Positions 1 to 6,502 of a DNA stretch of 8,346 nt are shown here, one piece after another. Numbering within the stretch: position 1 is the first letter of the stretch; each line of letters begins with the position of its first letter. Under the pieces are notes generated by a model. It did no database searches. It was given only the letters and a program-made list of their open reading frames with translations, and had not been told where the DNA came from. Origin of the DNA: CBFDBT01 sp965603115. GTDB taxonomy: Bacteria > Pseudomonadota > Alphaproteobacteria > Sphingomonadales > Kordiimonadaceae. A program made the position numbers and the translations under genes. Where the stretch lies: positions 1 to 8,346 of the forward strand of contig CBFDBT010000119.1 in NCBI GenBank assembly GCA_965603115.1, in the 5' to 3' direction.

Positions 1-15
1 TGTTGCATGTTCCAT
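1..15 (-). CDS. atpF: ATP synthase F0 subunit b, first five codons (partial)
   Basis: Only ATG GAA CAT GCA ACA (M-E-H-A-T) is in the window; the gene continues past the left edge. The start is supported by a perfect AAGGAGG Shine-Dalgarno on the minus strand at 22-28, six bases from the ATG. This motif lies inside the last codons of the upstream b' gene. The b' stop (17-19) and this ATG (13-15) are one base apart, so translation is probably coupled. In alphaproteobacterial F0 operons the gene after b' is normally b, which would form the peripheral stalk with b'. The five residues alone cannot identify the family, so the name rests on position. Confidence 0.6.
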
Positions 16-16
16 C

Positions 17-559
17 CTAAACCTCCTTAGCCGTTGTAAGAGCAGATTTCACAGCAGAAGATAATTTCTTTTCATCTGCATCCATACTACTTACTTTTTT
101 CACAAGCTCACCAGCGACATCGGAGACCACCTGGTCCAACTCCGCCATGGCAGAGGCTACAGACTTAGCAATATTTGCTTCAGCTTTATCAGCTTCAGCG
201 CCAAGCTTGGCATCAAGGTCTGCTTTTACTTTTGCAAACTCAGCAGCACTGCTTTCTTTAACATGCAAAGCATTGGCATGCGCCTCGCTGCGGGCTTGTT
301 CCAACGTGGTTTCAAAAGCTGCTTTAACATCTTCAGCTTCGCGCCTTTTGATATCCGCCGTATCAATATCATTGGCTATCATCTCTTCTCTGGTTTCCAG
401 CACTGCGGAAATTTTAGGAAGAGCAATACGCGAAATAATAAAATAGAACACAACAAATGTTAAAAAGAGCCACGCCAGCTGTTCTTCAAATGTTGATGCA
501 TCAAGCTGGGGTAACTTACTACCACCTTGCGCTTCTACTTCTGTATAACTAGTAACCAT
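17..559 (-). CDS. atpF2: ATP synthase F0 subunit b' (peripheral stalk)
   Basis: This 180-residue protein has the b/b' plan. A short N-terminal tail (about 1-26) is followed by one membrane helix (about 27-46, around LAWLFLTFVVFYFIISR) and a long charged helical stalk rich in Ala, Glu and Lys to the C-terminus. The segment LPQLDASTFEEQLAW just before the helix and ALPKI just after it are typical of the b' paralogue of alphaproteobacteria and phototrophs. The protein would pair with b to hold the F1 head against the F0 rotor stator. The ATG start (557-559) has an AAAGG Shine-Dalgarno about six bases upstream. The gene follows atpE after a 108-base gap and abuts the next gene, b. The N-terminal tail before the helix is not well conserved in the family, so the exact start is a little less certain than the identity. 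Confidence 0.93.
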   Translation of the reverse strand: MVTSYTEVEAQGGSKLPQLDASTFEEQLAWLFLTFVVFYFIISRIALPKISAVLETREEMIANDIDTADIKRREAEDVKAAFETTLEQARSEAHANALHVKESSAAEFAKVKADLDAKLGAEADKAEANIAKSVASAMAELDQVVSDVAGELVKKVSSMDADEKKLSSAVKSALTTAKEV

Positions 560-624
560 TGTTTGCCTTTCAGGCTTGTCTTCAACGGATTATATCTTCG
601 TATCAAATCAAAATATTATCACAA

Positions 625-650
625 CCGACACCCGTTACATTAGGCGTCGG
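625..650 (-). promoter_or_regulatory. Intercistronic stem-loop between atpE and b'
   Basis: CCGAC at 625-629 pairs with GTCGG at 646-650. After one A/C mismatch the stem continues with two more C-G pairs (631-632 with 643-644), around a 10-base loop. Read on the minus strand it begins 17 bases after the atpE stop and is followed by a T/A-rich run (TTGTGATAATATTTTG) without a clean U tract. It could be a partial terminator, an RNA-processing or 3'-end stabilising element for the atpE message, or chance. The rest of the 560-667 gap shows only the b' ribosome binding site. Confidence 0.4.
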
Positions 651-667
651 ATGAGATAATGAATGAA

Positions 668-895
668 TTATACTACGAAGAGAAGCAAGATAACTACGAG
701 CAGTGCGAACAGAGCGATAGCTTCTGTAAGCGCAAAACCAAGCATCATGTTACCGAATACTTTTGGAGCCGCAGATGGGTTGCGGAAAGCACCTGAGATA
801 AAGCTACCAAAGATATTTCCAAGACCAACACCAACACCTGCAAGCGCGATTGTTGCAAGACCAGCACCGATCATTTTTGCTGCTTCTACTTCCAT
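668..895 (-). CDS. atpE: ATP synthase F0 subunit c (rotor ring)
   Basis: This is a 75-residue hairpin protein, the normal length for subunit c. Helix 1 (about 8-33) carries the glycine-rich packing motif with Gly20, 22, 24 and 26. The cytoplasmic polar loop is Arg38-Asn39-Pro40. Helix 2 (about 45-75) carries the ion-binding carboxylate Glu58 in the context ALTEAIALF. Copies assemble into the c-ring that turns with proton flow. The residue after Glu58 is Ala and the position 33 residues before it is Leu. The Gln and Ser/Thr ligands of sodium-type rings are therefore absent, and I infer a proton-type ring. The ATG at 893-895 has a good AAGGA-type ribosome binding site about eight bases upstream. 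The gene lies between atpB and b' with gaps of 69 and 108 bases. Confidence 0.97.
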   Translation of the reverse strand: MEVEAAKMIGAGLATIALAGVGVGLGNIFGSFISGAFRNPSAAPKVFGNMMLGFALTEAIALFALLVVILLLFVV

Positions 896-922
896 TTTAA
901 TTTCCTTTTCATTGTCAATAGT

Positions 923-936
923 CGAATTTAAATTCG
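923..936. repeat. Perfect 14-bp AT-rich palindrome between atpB and atpE
   Basis: CGAATTTAAATTCG reads identically on both strands. It sits in the 69-base gap, 27 bases upstream of the atpE start codon. In RNA it could form a five-pair hairpin with a TTAA loop; as DNA it could be a dimeric protein site. I recognise no known operator. Nearby on the minus strand, TTGACA (913-918) has no -10 partner at a sensible distance, so I do not call a promoter here. Confidence 0.4.
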
Positions 937-964
937 TGTTTAAAGTTATAAGCTTAGAGCCCGT

Positions 965-1720
965 CTAGTGTGAAGGATGCAACGCATCATTAATATATAG
1001 ACAGGTTAGAATAGCGAAAACGTAAGCCTGCAAAAAGGCTACGAGAAGTTCAAGACCCGTCAGGAACAATGTGAAGGCAAATGGCAATACAGCCAAGAAG
1101 CCACCAGCAATGCCCAGACCAACGGTCAAAGAAATAATAAATCCGGCAAAAATCTTCATCATAATGTGGCCAGCTAGCATGTTTGCAAACAAACGAACAC
1201 TGAGGCTAATTGGGCGAACACAATAACTCACAATTTCGATAAGAATAATAAGCGGGACAAGCCAGCCCGGTGTACCGGACGGCAAGAAAAGTTTTAAAAA
1301 CCCTGCTCCGTTTTTAATAAACCCGAGCATGGTGACACCAATAAAGACGACAGCTGCCATCGTAAAGGTCACAATGATATGACTGGTTACGGTATACCCA
1401 TAAGGTAGCATTCCAGCCATATTCATCCCCAAAATAAACATAAAGAGTGTGAATACAAATGGGAAAAATGCTTTCCCTTGGCGACCCACATTATCTTTGA
1501 CCATATTAGCTATGAATTCATATGTCATTTCCACAAGTAACTGCCAACGACCTGGAACAAGTGCTTTTTGGCTCATACCGGCTACCAAGAAGTAGGATAA
1601 AACGGCTATTACACCAACCATCCATGCAGATGCATTTGTAAAGGTAACATCAAGACCACCTACAGACATTTCTGCAATTGGGCTAATTTTGAACTGGGCG
1701 AGCGGATCTTTATCTACCAC
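965..1720 (-). CDS. atpB: ATP synthase F0 subunit a (proton channel)
   Basis: This 251-residue membrane protein has several hydrophobic helices (about 31-50, 84-105, 114-135, 152-167, 190-215 and 220-245). The diagnostic segment is ISLSVRLFANMLAGH (171-185), which holds the essential stator arginine Arg176 that faces the c-ring carboxylate. A second signature, TGLELLVAFLQAYVF (221-235), includes Glu224 and Gln231 of the proton path. The start is GTG at 1718-1720. An in-frame TGA lies two codons upstream, and the next Met (residue 18) would remove the conserved DPLAQF/ISPI segment, so GTG is the best choice. No strong Shine-Dalgarno is visible. The gene follows atpI after 52 bases. Identity is secure; the start is slightly less so. 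Confidence 0.97.
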   Translation of the reverse strand: MVDKDPLAQFKISPIAEMSVGGLDVTFTNASAWMVGVIAVLSYFLVAGMSQKALVPGRWQLLVEMTYEFIANMVKDNVGRQGKAFFPFVFTLFMFILGMNMAGMLPYGYTVTSHIIVTFTMAAVVFIGVTMLGFIKNGAGFLKLFLPSGTPGWLVPLIILIEIVSYCVRPISLSVRLFANMLAGHIMMKIFAGFIISLTVGLGIAGGFLAVLPFAFTLFLTGLELLVAFLQAYVFAILTCLYINDALHPSH

Positions 1721-1772
1721 GTTTCAGTCTTTCACTTATAACAAGCGGAGGTCAATCCTCACGCTCAAAAAT

Positions 1773-2084
1773 TTACTCATTTTCAGTATCTACCTGATCT
1801 TGCATTTCTCTCGCTTCACGAAAAACATTTCGAAAGCCGGCTGCAAAACCGAGTATCATACCAACAATAATCCCTACAGGCGCAATACCAAGCCACTGAT
1901 CGATCAGATAACCCAGATATGTTACAACTGCAACACTGACAGCAAGCTCAATTCCAATCTTCATTGCGATTCCCATCGCAGAGCTTTCAACCTCTTCAGG
2001 CTTTTCATCTGCGCGGCGCTTTTGAACGGCCTTAAGCTTTTTGCTAAGTAATTCAAGGTCTTGGCTATCTTTGTCCTCAACCAT
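1773..2084 (-). CDS. atpI: AtpI / ATP synthase assembly-associated membrane protein
   Basis: The protein has 103 residues. A charged N-terminal region (1-36, Lys/Glu-rich) is followed by two membrane helices (about 40-63 and 70-88) joined by a short DQWLGIAP loop. It ends in GFRNVFREAREMQ and an acidic tail. This is the ATPase gene 1 / AtpI type that leads many F0 operons. Family members are small accessory proteins linked to c-ring assembly or Mg2+ handling, and are not part of the finished enzyme. The ATG at 2082-2084 has an AAGG motif about nine bases upstream. It is the first gene after the atp promoter and lies 52 bases before atpB. The fold and position make the call strong; the exact role is only known from relatives. 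Confidence 0.9.
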   Translation of the reverse strand: MVEDKDSQDLELLSKKLKAVQKRRADEKPEEVESSAMGIAMKIGIELAVSVAVVTYLGYLIDQWLGIAPVGIIVGMILGFAAGFRNVFREAREMQDQVDTENE

Positions 2085-2122
2085 TATGTCTTACCTTACA
2101 TAGCTGTCATATCTACTTTAAA

Positions 2123-2139
2123 GCCCCTCACAGAGGGGC
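2123..2139 (-). promoter_or_regulatory. GC-rich hairpin in the atp leader / possible smc terminator
   Basis: GCCCCTC (2123-2129) and GAGGGGC (2133-2139) form a perfect seven-pair stem with a three-base loop. Read on the minus strand it is followed by TTTAAAG, a short and poor U tract. It lies 114 bases past the smc stop but downstream of the predicted atp promoter and 38 bases before the atpI start. It may terminate read-through from smc, attenuate the atp operon, or cap the 5' end of the atp mRNA against decay. Confidence 0.5.
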
Positions 2140-2154
2140 CCTAGAAGCGGGTGC

Positions 2155-2183
2155 AACATAGTGTTATGGTCACAGCCTGTCAA
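2155..2183 (-). promoter_or_regulatory. Sigma70-like promoter for the atp operon
   Basis: On the minus strand a consensus TTGACA (2178-2183) and TATGTT (2155-2160) are separated by exactly 17 bases. Transcription would begin near 2148, giving a leader of about 64 bases before atpI. A second perfect -10 hexamer, TATAAT, lies farther upstream at 2198-2203 but has only a weak -35 (TTTATT, 17 bases away). Tandem starts are therefore possible. The remainder of the 2085-2253 gap is AT-rich and holds no gene that I can see. Confidence 0.65.
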
Positions 2184-2253
2184 GATGCAATAAAAACATT
2201 ATAAGTCCATGTAATTAAACAATAAATACAATGTGCATCAATATTTGCTAATA

Positions 2254-5200
2254 TTAACTTGCATCTCGGAGCTCTTCCGCCTGCTCTAGATCGACAGATA
2301 CGAGTTGAGATACACCCCGCTCAGCCATTGTAACACCAAATAATCGGTTCATCCGTGCCATCGTTACAGCATTATGTGTGACGATCAAAAACCGTGTATT
2401 GGTTTTTTTCAGCATTTCATCAAGAAGATCACAGAATCGCTCGACATTGGCATCATCAAGCGGCGCATCAACTTCATCCAACACACAAAGGGGCGCTGGA
2501 TTGGTGATAAAGACCGCGAAAATTAGCGAAGTAGCCGTAAGCGCCTGCTCGCCACCAGACAGCAGCGACAGTGACTGCATTTTCTTGCCCGGTGGGCTGG
2601 CAAATATTTCAAGCCCGGCTTCTAGCGGGTCATCTGATTCGGTGAGTTTTAAGTGAGCTTCACCGCCACCAAAAAGACTACGGAACAATTCCCCAAAATG
2701 CTGGTTCACTTCAGTGAAAGCCGTCAGCAACCTCTCACGCCCTTCTTTGTTGAGGCTATTAATAGCACCACGCAAACGGGCAATAGCTTCAATCAGGTCA
2801 GCGCGTTCATCAACTAGGTGCCCTAGTTGCTCGTCAATTTCATTTAGCTCTTCTTCAGCCCGCAAGTTAACCGGCCCCATACGGTCCCGTTCACGCTTTA
2901 ATTGTTCAAGCTTATTTTCAACGACACTCAAAGCGGCAAGATCATCCGAGCTTTCAATACCCACTTTTTCCAGCACATGACTTGGAGGGCAGCTAAAACG
3001 CTCCCCCACCTGCGCGGCAATATCTTTACGCCGTGTCGAAGCGGCTTCCACACCAGCATCTAATCTTATCTGGGTTTCGCGAAGCTCTTGCTGCTTAGCT
3101 TGCGCCTCACGCATTTCTTTTTCTTTAGTCGCAAGTGATGTTTCAGCAACCGAGAGAGCATCAGATGTTACAGTGCGCTCTTTTTCGGCGGCGACAAGAT
3201 GTTCTAAAAGAGCAGTACGCTTTTCTTCTAGATTATCAGGGCCCGATGTCAGGGCATTAATTTGTTGCTTGGTTTCAATGTCACGCGTGTCTAATTCTTT
3301 AATATGTTTTTCGGCACTGGTCACTCGTAATTGCCACGCACCATGTTCAGTTGAAATAGCAATTAAGCGATCACTACGAGCCTCAGCTTCACGGCGCAAA
3401 CTATCATACGCTGCCCGTGCTTGGCTAAGTTCACTTCGCAGATCTTCCACTTTCTCTCGCTGATCGGCTAGTTCAGCCTCTAGCTTGTCAGTAGCCGGCA
3501 AAGCTTTAATATCTGTCTGAATTTTCTCAAGTCTCGTCGAGGCTTCACTAGCCTCACCTGCCAAGCGTCCATCGGCTTCCTTGATAGCATTCGCACGCGT
3601 TGCACGCTGGCTAACCTCTTGCTCTGTACTGACAAGGTCACGGCGAGCGGTAGCCAATTGCTGCTCCGCCTCACCCCGCGCTGATCGCGATGCGCTTTCA
3701 CTGTCTCGGGCCATAGCGGCGGCTTCTTCGCAGGAGGTTACCGCTGCTTCAGCCTCCAAGGCATCTTTTTCTGCTTTTTCAAGCTTGGCTTCAAGCTCAT
3801 CTAATCGGTTACCTTGCTCCAATCGAATGGCAGCTTGGGAAGGTGCGCCTTCACTTTCAACATATCCATCCCAGCGCCAAACGGTGCCAGCGCGATTAAC
3901 AAGTCGCATGCCAGCTTTTAATTTCTCACAGAGAATAGCACCGTCTACTTCGTCGCTCATAATCACACCAATATGGGCAATCCGGCGATTTAAAGCTTTA
4001 GGCGCTTTAACAATATCACTCAGGGGCTTCACACCATCAGGCCAATCGGGGTTTTTGCTATAGGGCTTAAGTGTTTGCCAGTGGCGAGCTTGCTCAGCGT
4101 CACTATTGGCTTCAACATCATCACCAAGTGCGGCCCCTACCGCCTTTTCAAACCCGGCTTCAGCTCGCAAGTCTTTTGACAGAGGCTGATGAGCACTTGT
4201 TTCCTCAATTGCGAGCAGGTCTCGCAGTCCCTGTACCTCAGACGTTAAAGCTTTTAATGACCCTCGGCGCTCGCTCAAAGTTGCTTCTACAGCACCCAAA
4301 GCTTGGCGTGCCTTTTGACTGGCTTGCTCGCAGGCATTCACGGCTTCACTCGAAGTTTTAAGCTGAATCTCTATAGAACTCACATTTTTTTCAGCCTCGG
4401 CCAACGCCTTTACACTCTCGTCACTTGCGCCAAGTTGCTCCAGCTCGCGTGCTAATCTTTCTCTCTCTGACGATAGGATAAGAACCCGGCGTTCAACAGC
4501 GAGAACATCACTTTCTAGGCTTTCTTTACGTGCTCTGGCAGCAGCGGTGCTTTGCGCCAGTTTATCAAAATCTTCTTCTGCGCTGCTGGCAGCCCTTGAG
4601 GTTGTTTCCAAAACCTCTTTGGCATCAATATTAGATTGTTTCTCTTCGTCTCTAGCCGTCTCCAGACGCTCTTTTTCAACATTAAGCCGATCTACGGCCT
4701 CCCCAGCATCCTTTGCTATATCTTGCTCGCGGCTTAAATCTTCAGCAATTTGTACCAAACGTGCCGTCAGCTCAACAGCAAGGTCTTTGCGGCGTTGCTC
4801 CTCATGATTAAGATTATCACGCTCAATTGTGAACCGCTGTAATTTAGCAGCGCACTCAGCATCAGCTGCCCTAAGGTCGGGAAGCTTCAGAGCTAAATCT
4901 GATTGCTCAGTGGTTAATCTGGCAACTACTTTGGTAATATCAGCAACCGCGCTTTCTGCTTGGCGCAAATTTTGCTCTAAACGCACAACCTCTTCAGCAC
5001 TTTCGTTCCACTTAATATAAAGCAAGCTGGCTTCTGCACGGCGCACGTCATCGGATATACTACGATACCTTATCGCCTGCTTTGCCTGACGCTTAAGACT
5101 TGAAATCTGACTTTCCATTTGCTGCACAACATCTTGCAAACGAGTGAGATTAGTCTCAGCGCCCCTAAGGCGTTGCTCAGCTTCCTTGCGTCGAGAATGC

Positions 5201-5718
5201 AGGCCAGAGATACCCGCTGCCTCTTCAAGCACCTTGCGTCTATCTTGTGGTTTTGCATTAATCAAAGCGCCAATACGTCCTTGGCTAACCAGTGCAGGAG
5301 AATGAGCGCCCGTAGCGGCATCTGCGAACAATAACTGCACGTCTTTTGCGCGCATATCAGCGCCGTTAATACGATACGCCGAGCCAGATTCACGCTCTAG
5401 ACGGCGTGACACCTCAATCATATCATGATCATTATACCCATCTGGGGCATTGCGCTCTAGATTATCAAGCACCAATGTTACTTCAGACATATTACGAGCG
5501 GGGCGTTTATCAGTGCCAGCAAAGATAACATCATCCATGCCAGAACCACGCAGGGATTTAACCCTATTTTCACCCATAACCCAGCGGATGGCTTCAAGGA
5601 GATTAGATTTTCCGCAACCATTGGGGCCGACAACGCCAGTTAGACCAGGCTCGATATGGAGCTCAGTCGGATCGACGAAGGACTTAAAGCCCGACAGCCT
5701 AAGGCGCGAAAAATGCAT
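2254..5718 (-). CDS. smc: Chromosome segregation / condensation ATPase SMC
   Basis: This is a full-length SMC of 1154 residues. The N-terminal head has Walker A GPNGCGKSN (31-39) and the Q-loop Gln146 in LVSQGRI. A long coiled coil (about 170-505) leads to a compact hinge (about 514-640), and a second coil (about 640-985) returns. The C-terminal head has the ABC signature LSGGEQ (1053-1058), Walker B VLDEVD with Asp1081 and catalytic Glu1082, and the H-loop His1115. Two heads and a kleisin (ScpA, with ScpB) would form a ring that extrudes and organises DNA. The hinge lacks the usual TFLPL-type and paired-glycine motifs and contains WRWDGY (614-619) instead, which I associate with alphaproteobacterial SMCs. 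The ATG start precedes MHFSRLRLSGFKSF, the expected N-terminus. The gene is 48 bases downstream of the dsbA-like gene. Confidence 0.97.
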   Translation of the reverse strand: MHFSRLRLSGFKSFVDPTELHIEPGLTGVVGPNGCGKSNLLEAIRWVMGENRVKSLRGSGMDDVIFAGTDKRPARNMSEVTLVLDNLERNAPDGYNDHDMIEVSRRLERESGSAYRINGADMRAKDVQLLFADAATGAHSPALVSQGRIGALINAKPQDRRKVLEEAAGISGLHSRRKEAEQRLRGAETNLTRLQDVVQQMESQISSLKRQAKQAIRYRSISDDVRRAEASLLYIKWNESAEEVVRLEQNLRQAESAVADITKVVARLTTEQSDLALKLPDLRAADAECAAKLQRFTIERDNLNHEEQRRKDLAVELTARLVQIAEDLSREQDIAKDAGEAVDRLNVEKERLETARDEEKQSNIDAKEVLETTSRAASSAEEDFDKLAQSTAAARARKESLESDVLAVERRVLILSSERERLARELEQLGASDESVKALAEAEKNVSSIEIQLKTSSEAVNACEQASQKARQALGAVEATLSERRGSLKALTSEVQGLRDLLAIEETSAHQPLSKDLRAEAGFEKAVGAALGDDVEANSDAEQARHWQTLKPYSKNPDWPDGVKPLSDIVKAPKALNRRIAHIGVIMSDEVDGAILCEKLKAGMRLVNRAGTVWRWDGYVESEGAPSQAAIRLEQGNRLDELEAKLEKAEKDALEAEAAVTSCEEAAAMARDSESASRSARGEAEQQLATARRDLVSTEQEVSQRATRANAIKEADGRLAGEASEASTRLEKIQTDIKALPATDKLEAELADQREKVEDLRSELSQARAAYDSLRREAEARSDRLIAISTEHGAWQLRVTSAEKHIKELDTRDIETKQQINALTSGPDNLEEKRTALLEHLVAAEKERTVTSDALSVAETSLATKEKEMREAQAKQQELRETQIRLDAGVEAASTRRKDIAAQVGERFSCPPSHVLEKVGIESSDDLAALSVVENKLEQLKRERDRMGPVNLRAEEELNEIDEQLGHLVDERADLIEAIARLRGAINSLNKEGRERLLTAFTEVNQHFGELFRSLFGGGEAHLKLTESDDPLEAGLEIFASPPGKKMQSLSLLSGGEQALTATSLIFAVFITNPAPLCVLDEVDAPLDDANVERFCDLLDEMLKKTNTRFLIVTHNAVTMARMNRLFGVTMAERGVSQLVSVDLEQAEELRDAS
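2811..2829. repeat. Perfect 8-bp inverted repeat inside smc
   Basis: CAACTAGG (2811-2818) and CCTAGTTG (2822-2829) flank a three-base spacer within the smc reading frame. They encode the stretch around QLGHLVD near residue 965. Each arm contains CTAG, a rare tetranucleotide in many bacteria. It would form a stable small hairpin in the mRNA. No role is known, and it may be chance. Confidence 0.3.
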
Positions 5719-5728
5719 CCTTTGATTT

Positions 5729-5759
5729 CCCCGGATATTGGGGCATGTTTATTGCCCCA
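5729..5759 (-). promoter_or_regulatory. Two overlapping hairpins in the smc leader
   Basis: TGGGGCA (5739-5745) and TGCCCCA (5753-5759) form a perfect seven-pair stem with a seven-base loop, beginning seven bases after the dsbA-like stop on the minus strand. The same central G run (5740-5743) can pair instead with CCCC at 5729-5732. In the mRNA this alternative buries the GGGGA that precedes the smc ATG. The two folds exclude each other. No U tract follows, so a strong terminator is unlikely. Confidence 0.4.
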
Positions 5760-5766
5760 GGTTAGT

Positions 5767-6438
5767 TTATTTTTCTGCAGACTCTACGGCAGATTTGATG
5801 GTCTCAAATCTATAATCAGGCAATTTCATGCCATTAACATAAACCGTCGGCGTTGCAGTTATCTGTAATTTAGTCGTAGCTTCGTCAACCATATCCTTAA
5901 GATACTTCTGGACATCTTTATTAACTGCGCATTGATCAAATTTTGCTCGGCTAACACCCGATTTTCTCGCCAAAAATGCAAGTTCCTGCATTGGCTCAAC
6001 ACCTTGCTTATACCAATCCTGTTGACGATCAAAGAAAAGGTCATGCCATTTTTTTGCCTTTTCCATATCATCTTCACAGCGAGCGAAAGCCGCTCCAGCC
6101 ATATCATAAGGGCCACGAATGAAATTTCTAAACACGAGTTTGGCTCGGCCACTGTCCAGTAGCTCTTTTTTAAGCTCAGGCAAAACATCTGTATGGAAAG
6201 CAGCACAGTGGCTACAGGTTAATGAAGCATATTCAACAATGGTTACTGGCGCATCAGTATCGCCGTAAATAATGTCTTCAAAGTAGCCCTTGGCTCCTTC
6301 ACTGGGTTTTCCAACCGAACTCACTAAATTAAAAGGCCCTTCCAGACCATCATCCTTAGAGCTATCACCGCAAGACATCACCAACAGACCAGCTGCTATG
6401 ACACCCATAATTCTCATTTTCATATTCATTATCATCAT
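5767..6438 (-). CDS. DsbA-like thiol:disulfide oxidoreductase, probable lipoprotein
   Basis: The 223-residue product begins with a hydrophobic signal (about 8-20) ending in VMSC. Cys23 is a plausible lipid-modified residue, and a polar linker (24-45) follows. The thioredoxin-like domain has the redox pair Cys75-Ser-His-Cys78, a helical insertion, and the cis-proline loop TATPTVYVNG with Pro197. Two further cysteines (121 and 170) could form the second disulfide seen in alphaproteobacterial DsbA proteins. It would act in the periplasm, probably in oxidative folding. Whether it oxidises or isomerises cannot be told from sequence. The lipobox is imperfect (Met at -2), so simple signal-peptide cleavage is possible. 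Several ATGs crowd the start (residues 1, 2, 4, 6 and 8) with only a weak AAGAAG motif, so the exact start is uncertain. It lies 64 bases after dciA and 48 before smc. Confidence 0.88.
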   Translation of the reverse strand: MMIMNMKMRIMGVIAAGLLVMSCGDSSKDDGLEGPFNLVSSVGKPSEGAKGYFEDIIYGDTDAPVTIVEYASLTCSHCAAFHTDVLPELKKELLDSGRAKLVFRNFIRGPYDMAGAAFARCEDDMEKAKKWHDLFFDRQQDWYKQGVEPMQELAFLARKSGVSRAKFDQCAVNKDVQKYLKDMVDEATTKLQITATPTVYVNGMKLPDYRFETIKSAVESAEK

Positions 6439-6502
6439 CTTCTTGTGTTTAATAATTCCAAACCTACTACATATAGTTTTTAGCTGGCAAATATATATCT
6501 GG

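Noticed and set aside
147..446. Plus-strand open frame opposite the b' gene
   Set aside because: It is the antisense shadow of an Ala/Glu/Lys-rich coding region, with Ser/Ala-rich composition and no family resemblance.
668..895. Sodium-type c-ring
   Set aside because: Glu58 is followed by Ala and the usual Gln ligand position holds Leu, so the sequence fits a proton-type ring.
913..918. TTGACA on the minus strand upstream of atpE as an internal promoter
   Set aside because: A -10 box at 16-18 bases would fall on the atpE start codon and does not match TATAAT.
1748..1760. GAGG/CCTC small hairpin between atpI and atpB
   Set aside because: Only four pairs with a five-base loop; too weak to support a regulatory call.
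2240..2255. AATATT-TGCT-AATATT inverted repeat at the smc stop as a terminator
   Set aside because: The stem is all A-T, overlaps the stop codon and is followed by no U run; it is expected in AT-rich DNA.
3581..4063. A 160-codon plus-strand open frame opposite smc
   Set aside because: It has the Ser/Ala/Arg-rich look of an antisense shadow of coiled-coil codons and lies wholly within a clear SMC reading frame.
5859..6206. A 115-codon frame on the minus strand overlapping the DsbA-like gene
   Set aside because: It is an alternate frame of the same strand. The DsbA frame has a CxxC motif and cis-proline; this one has no recognisable motif.
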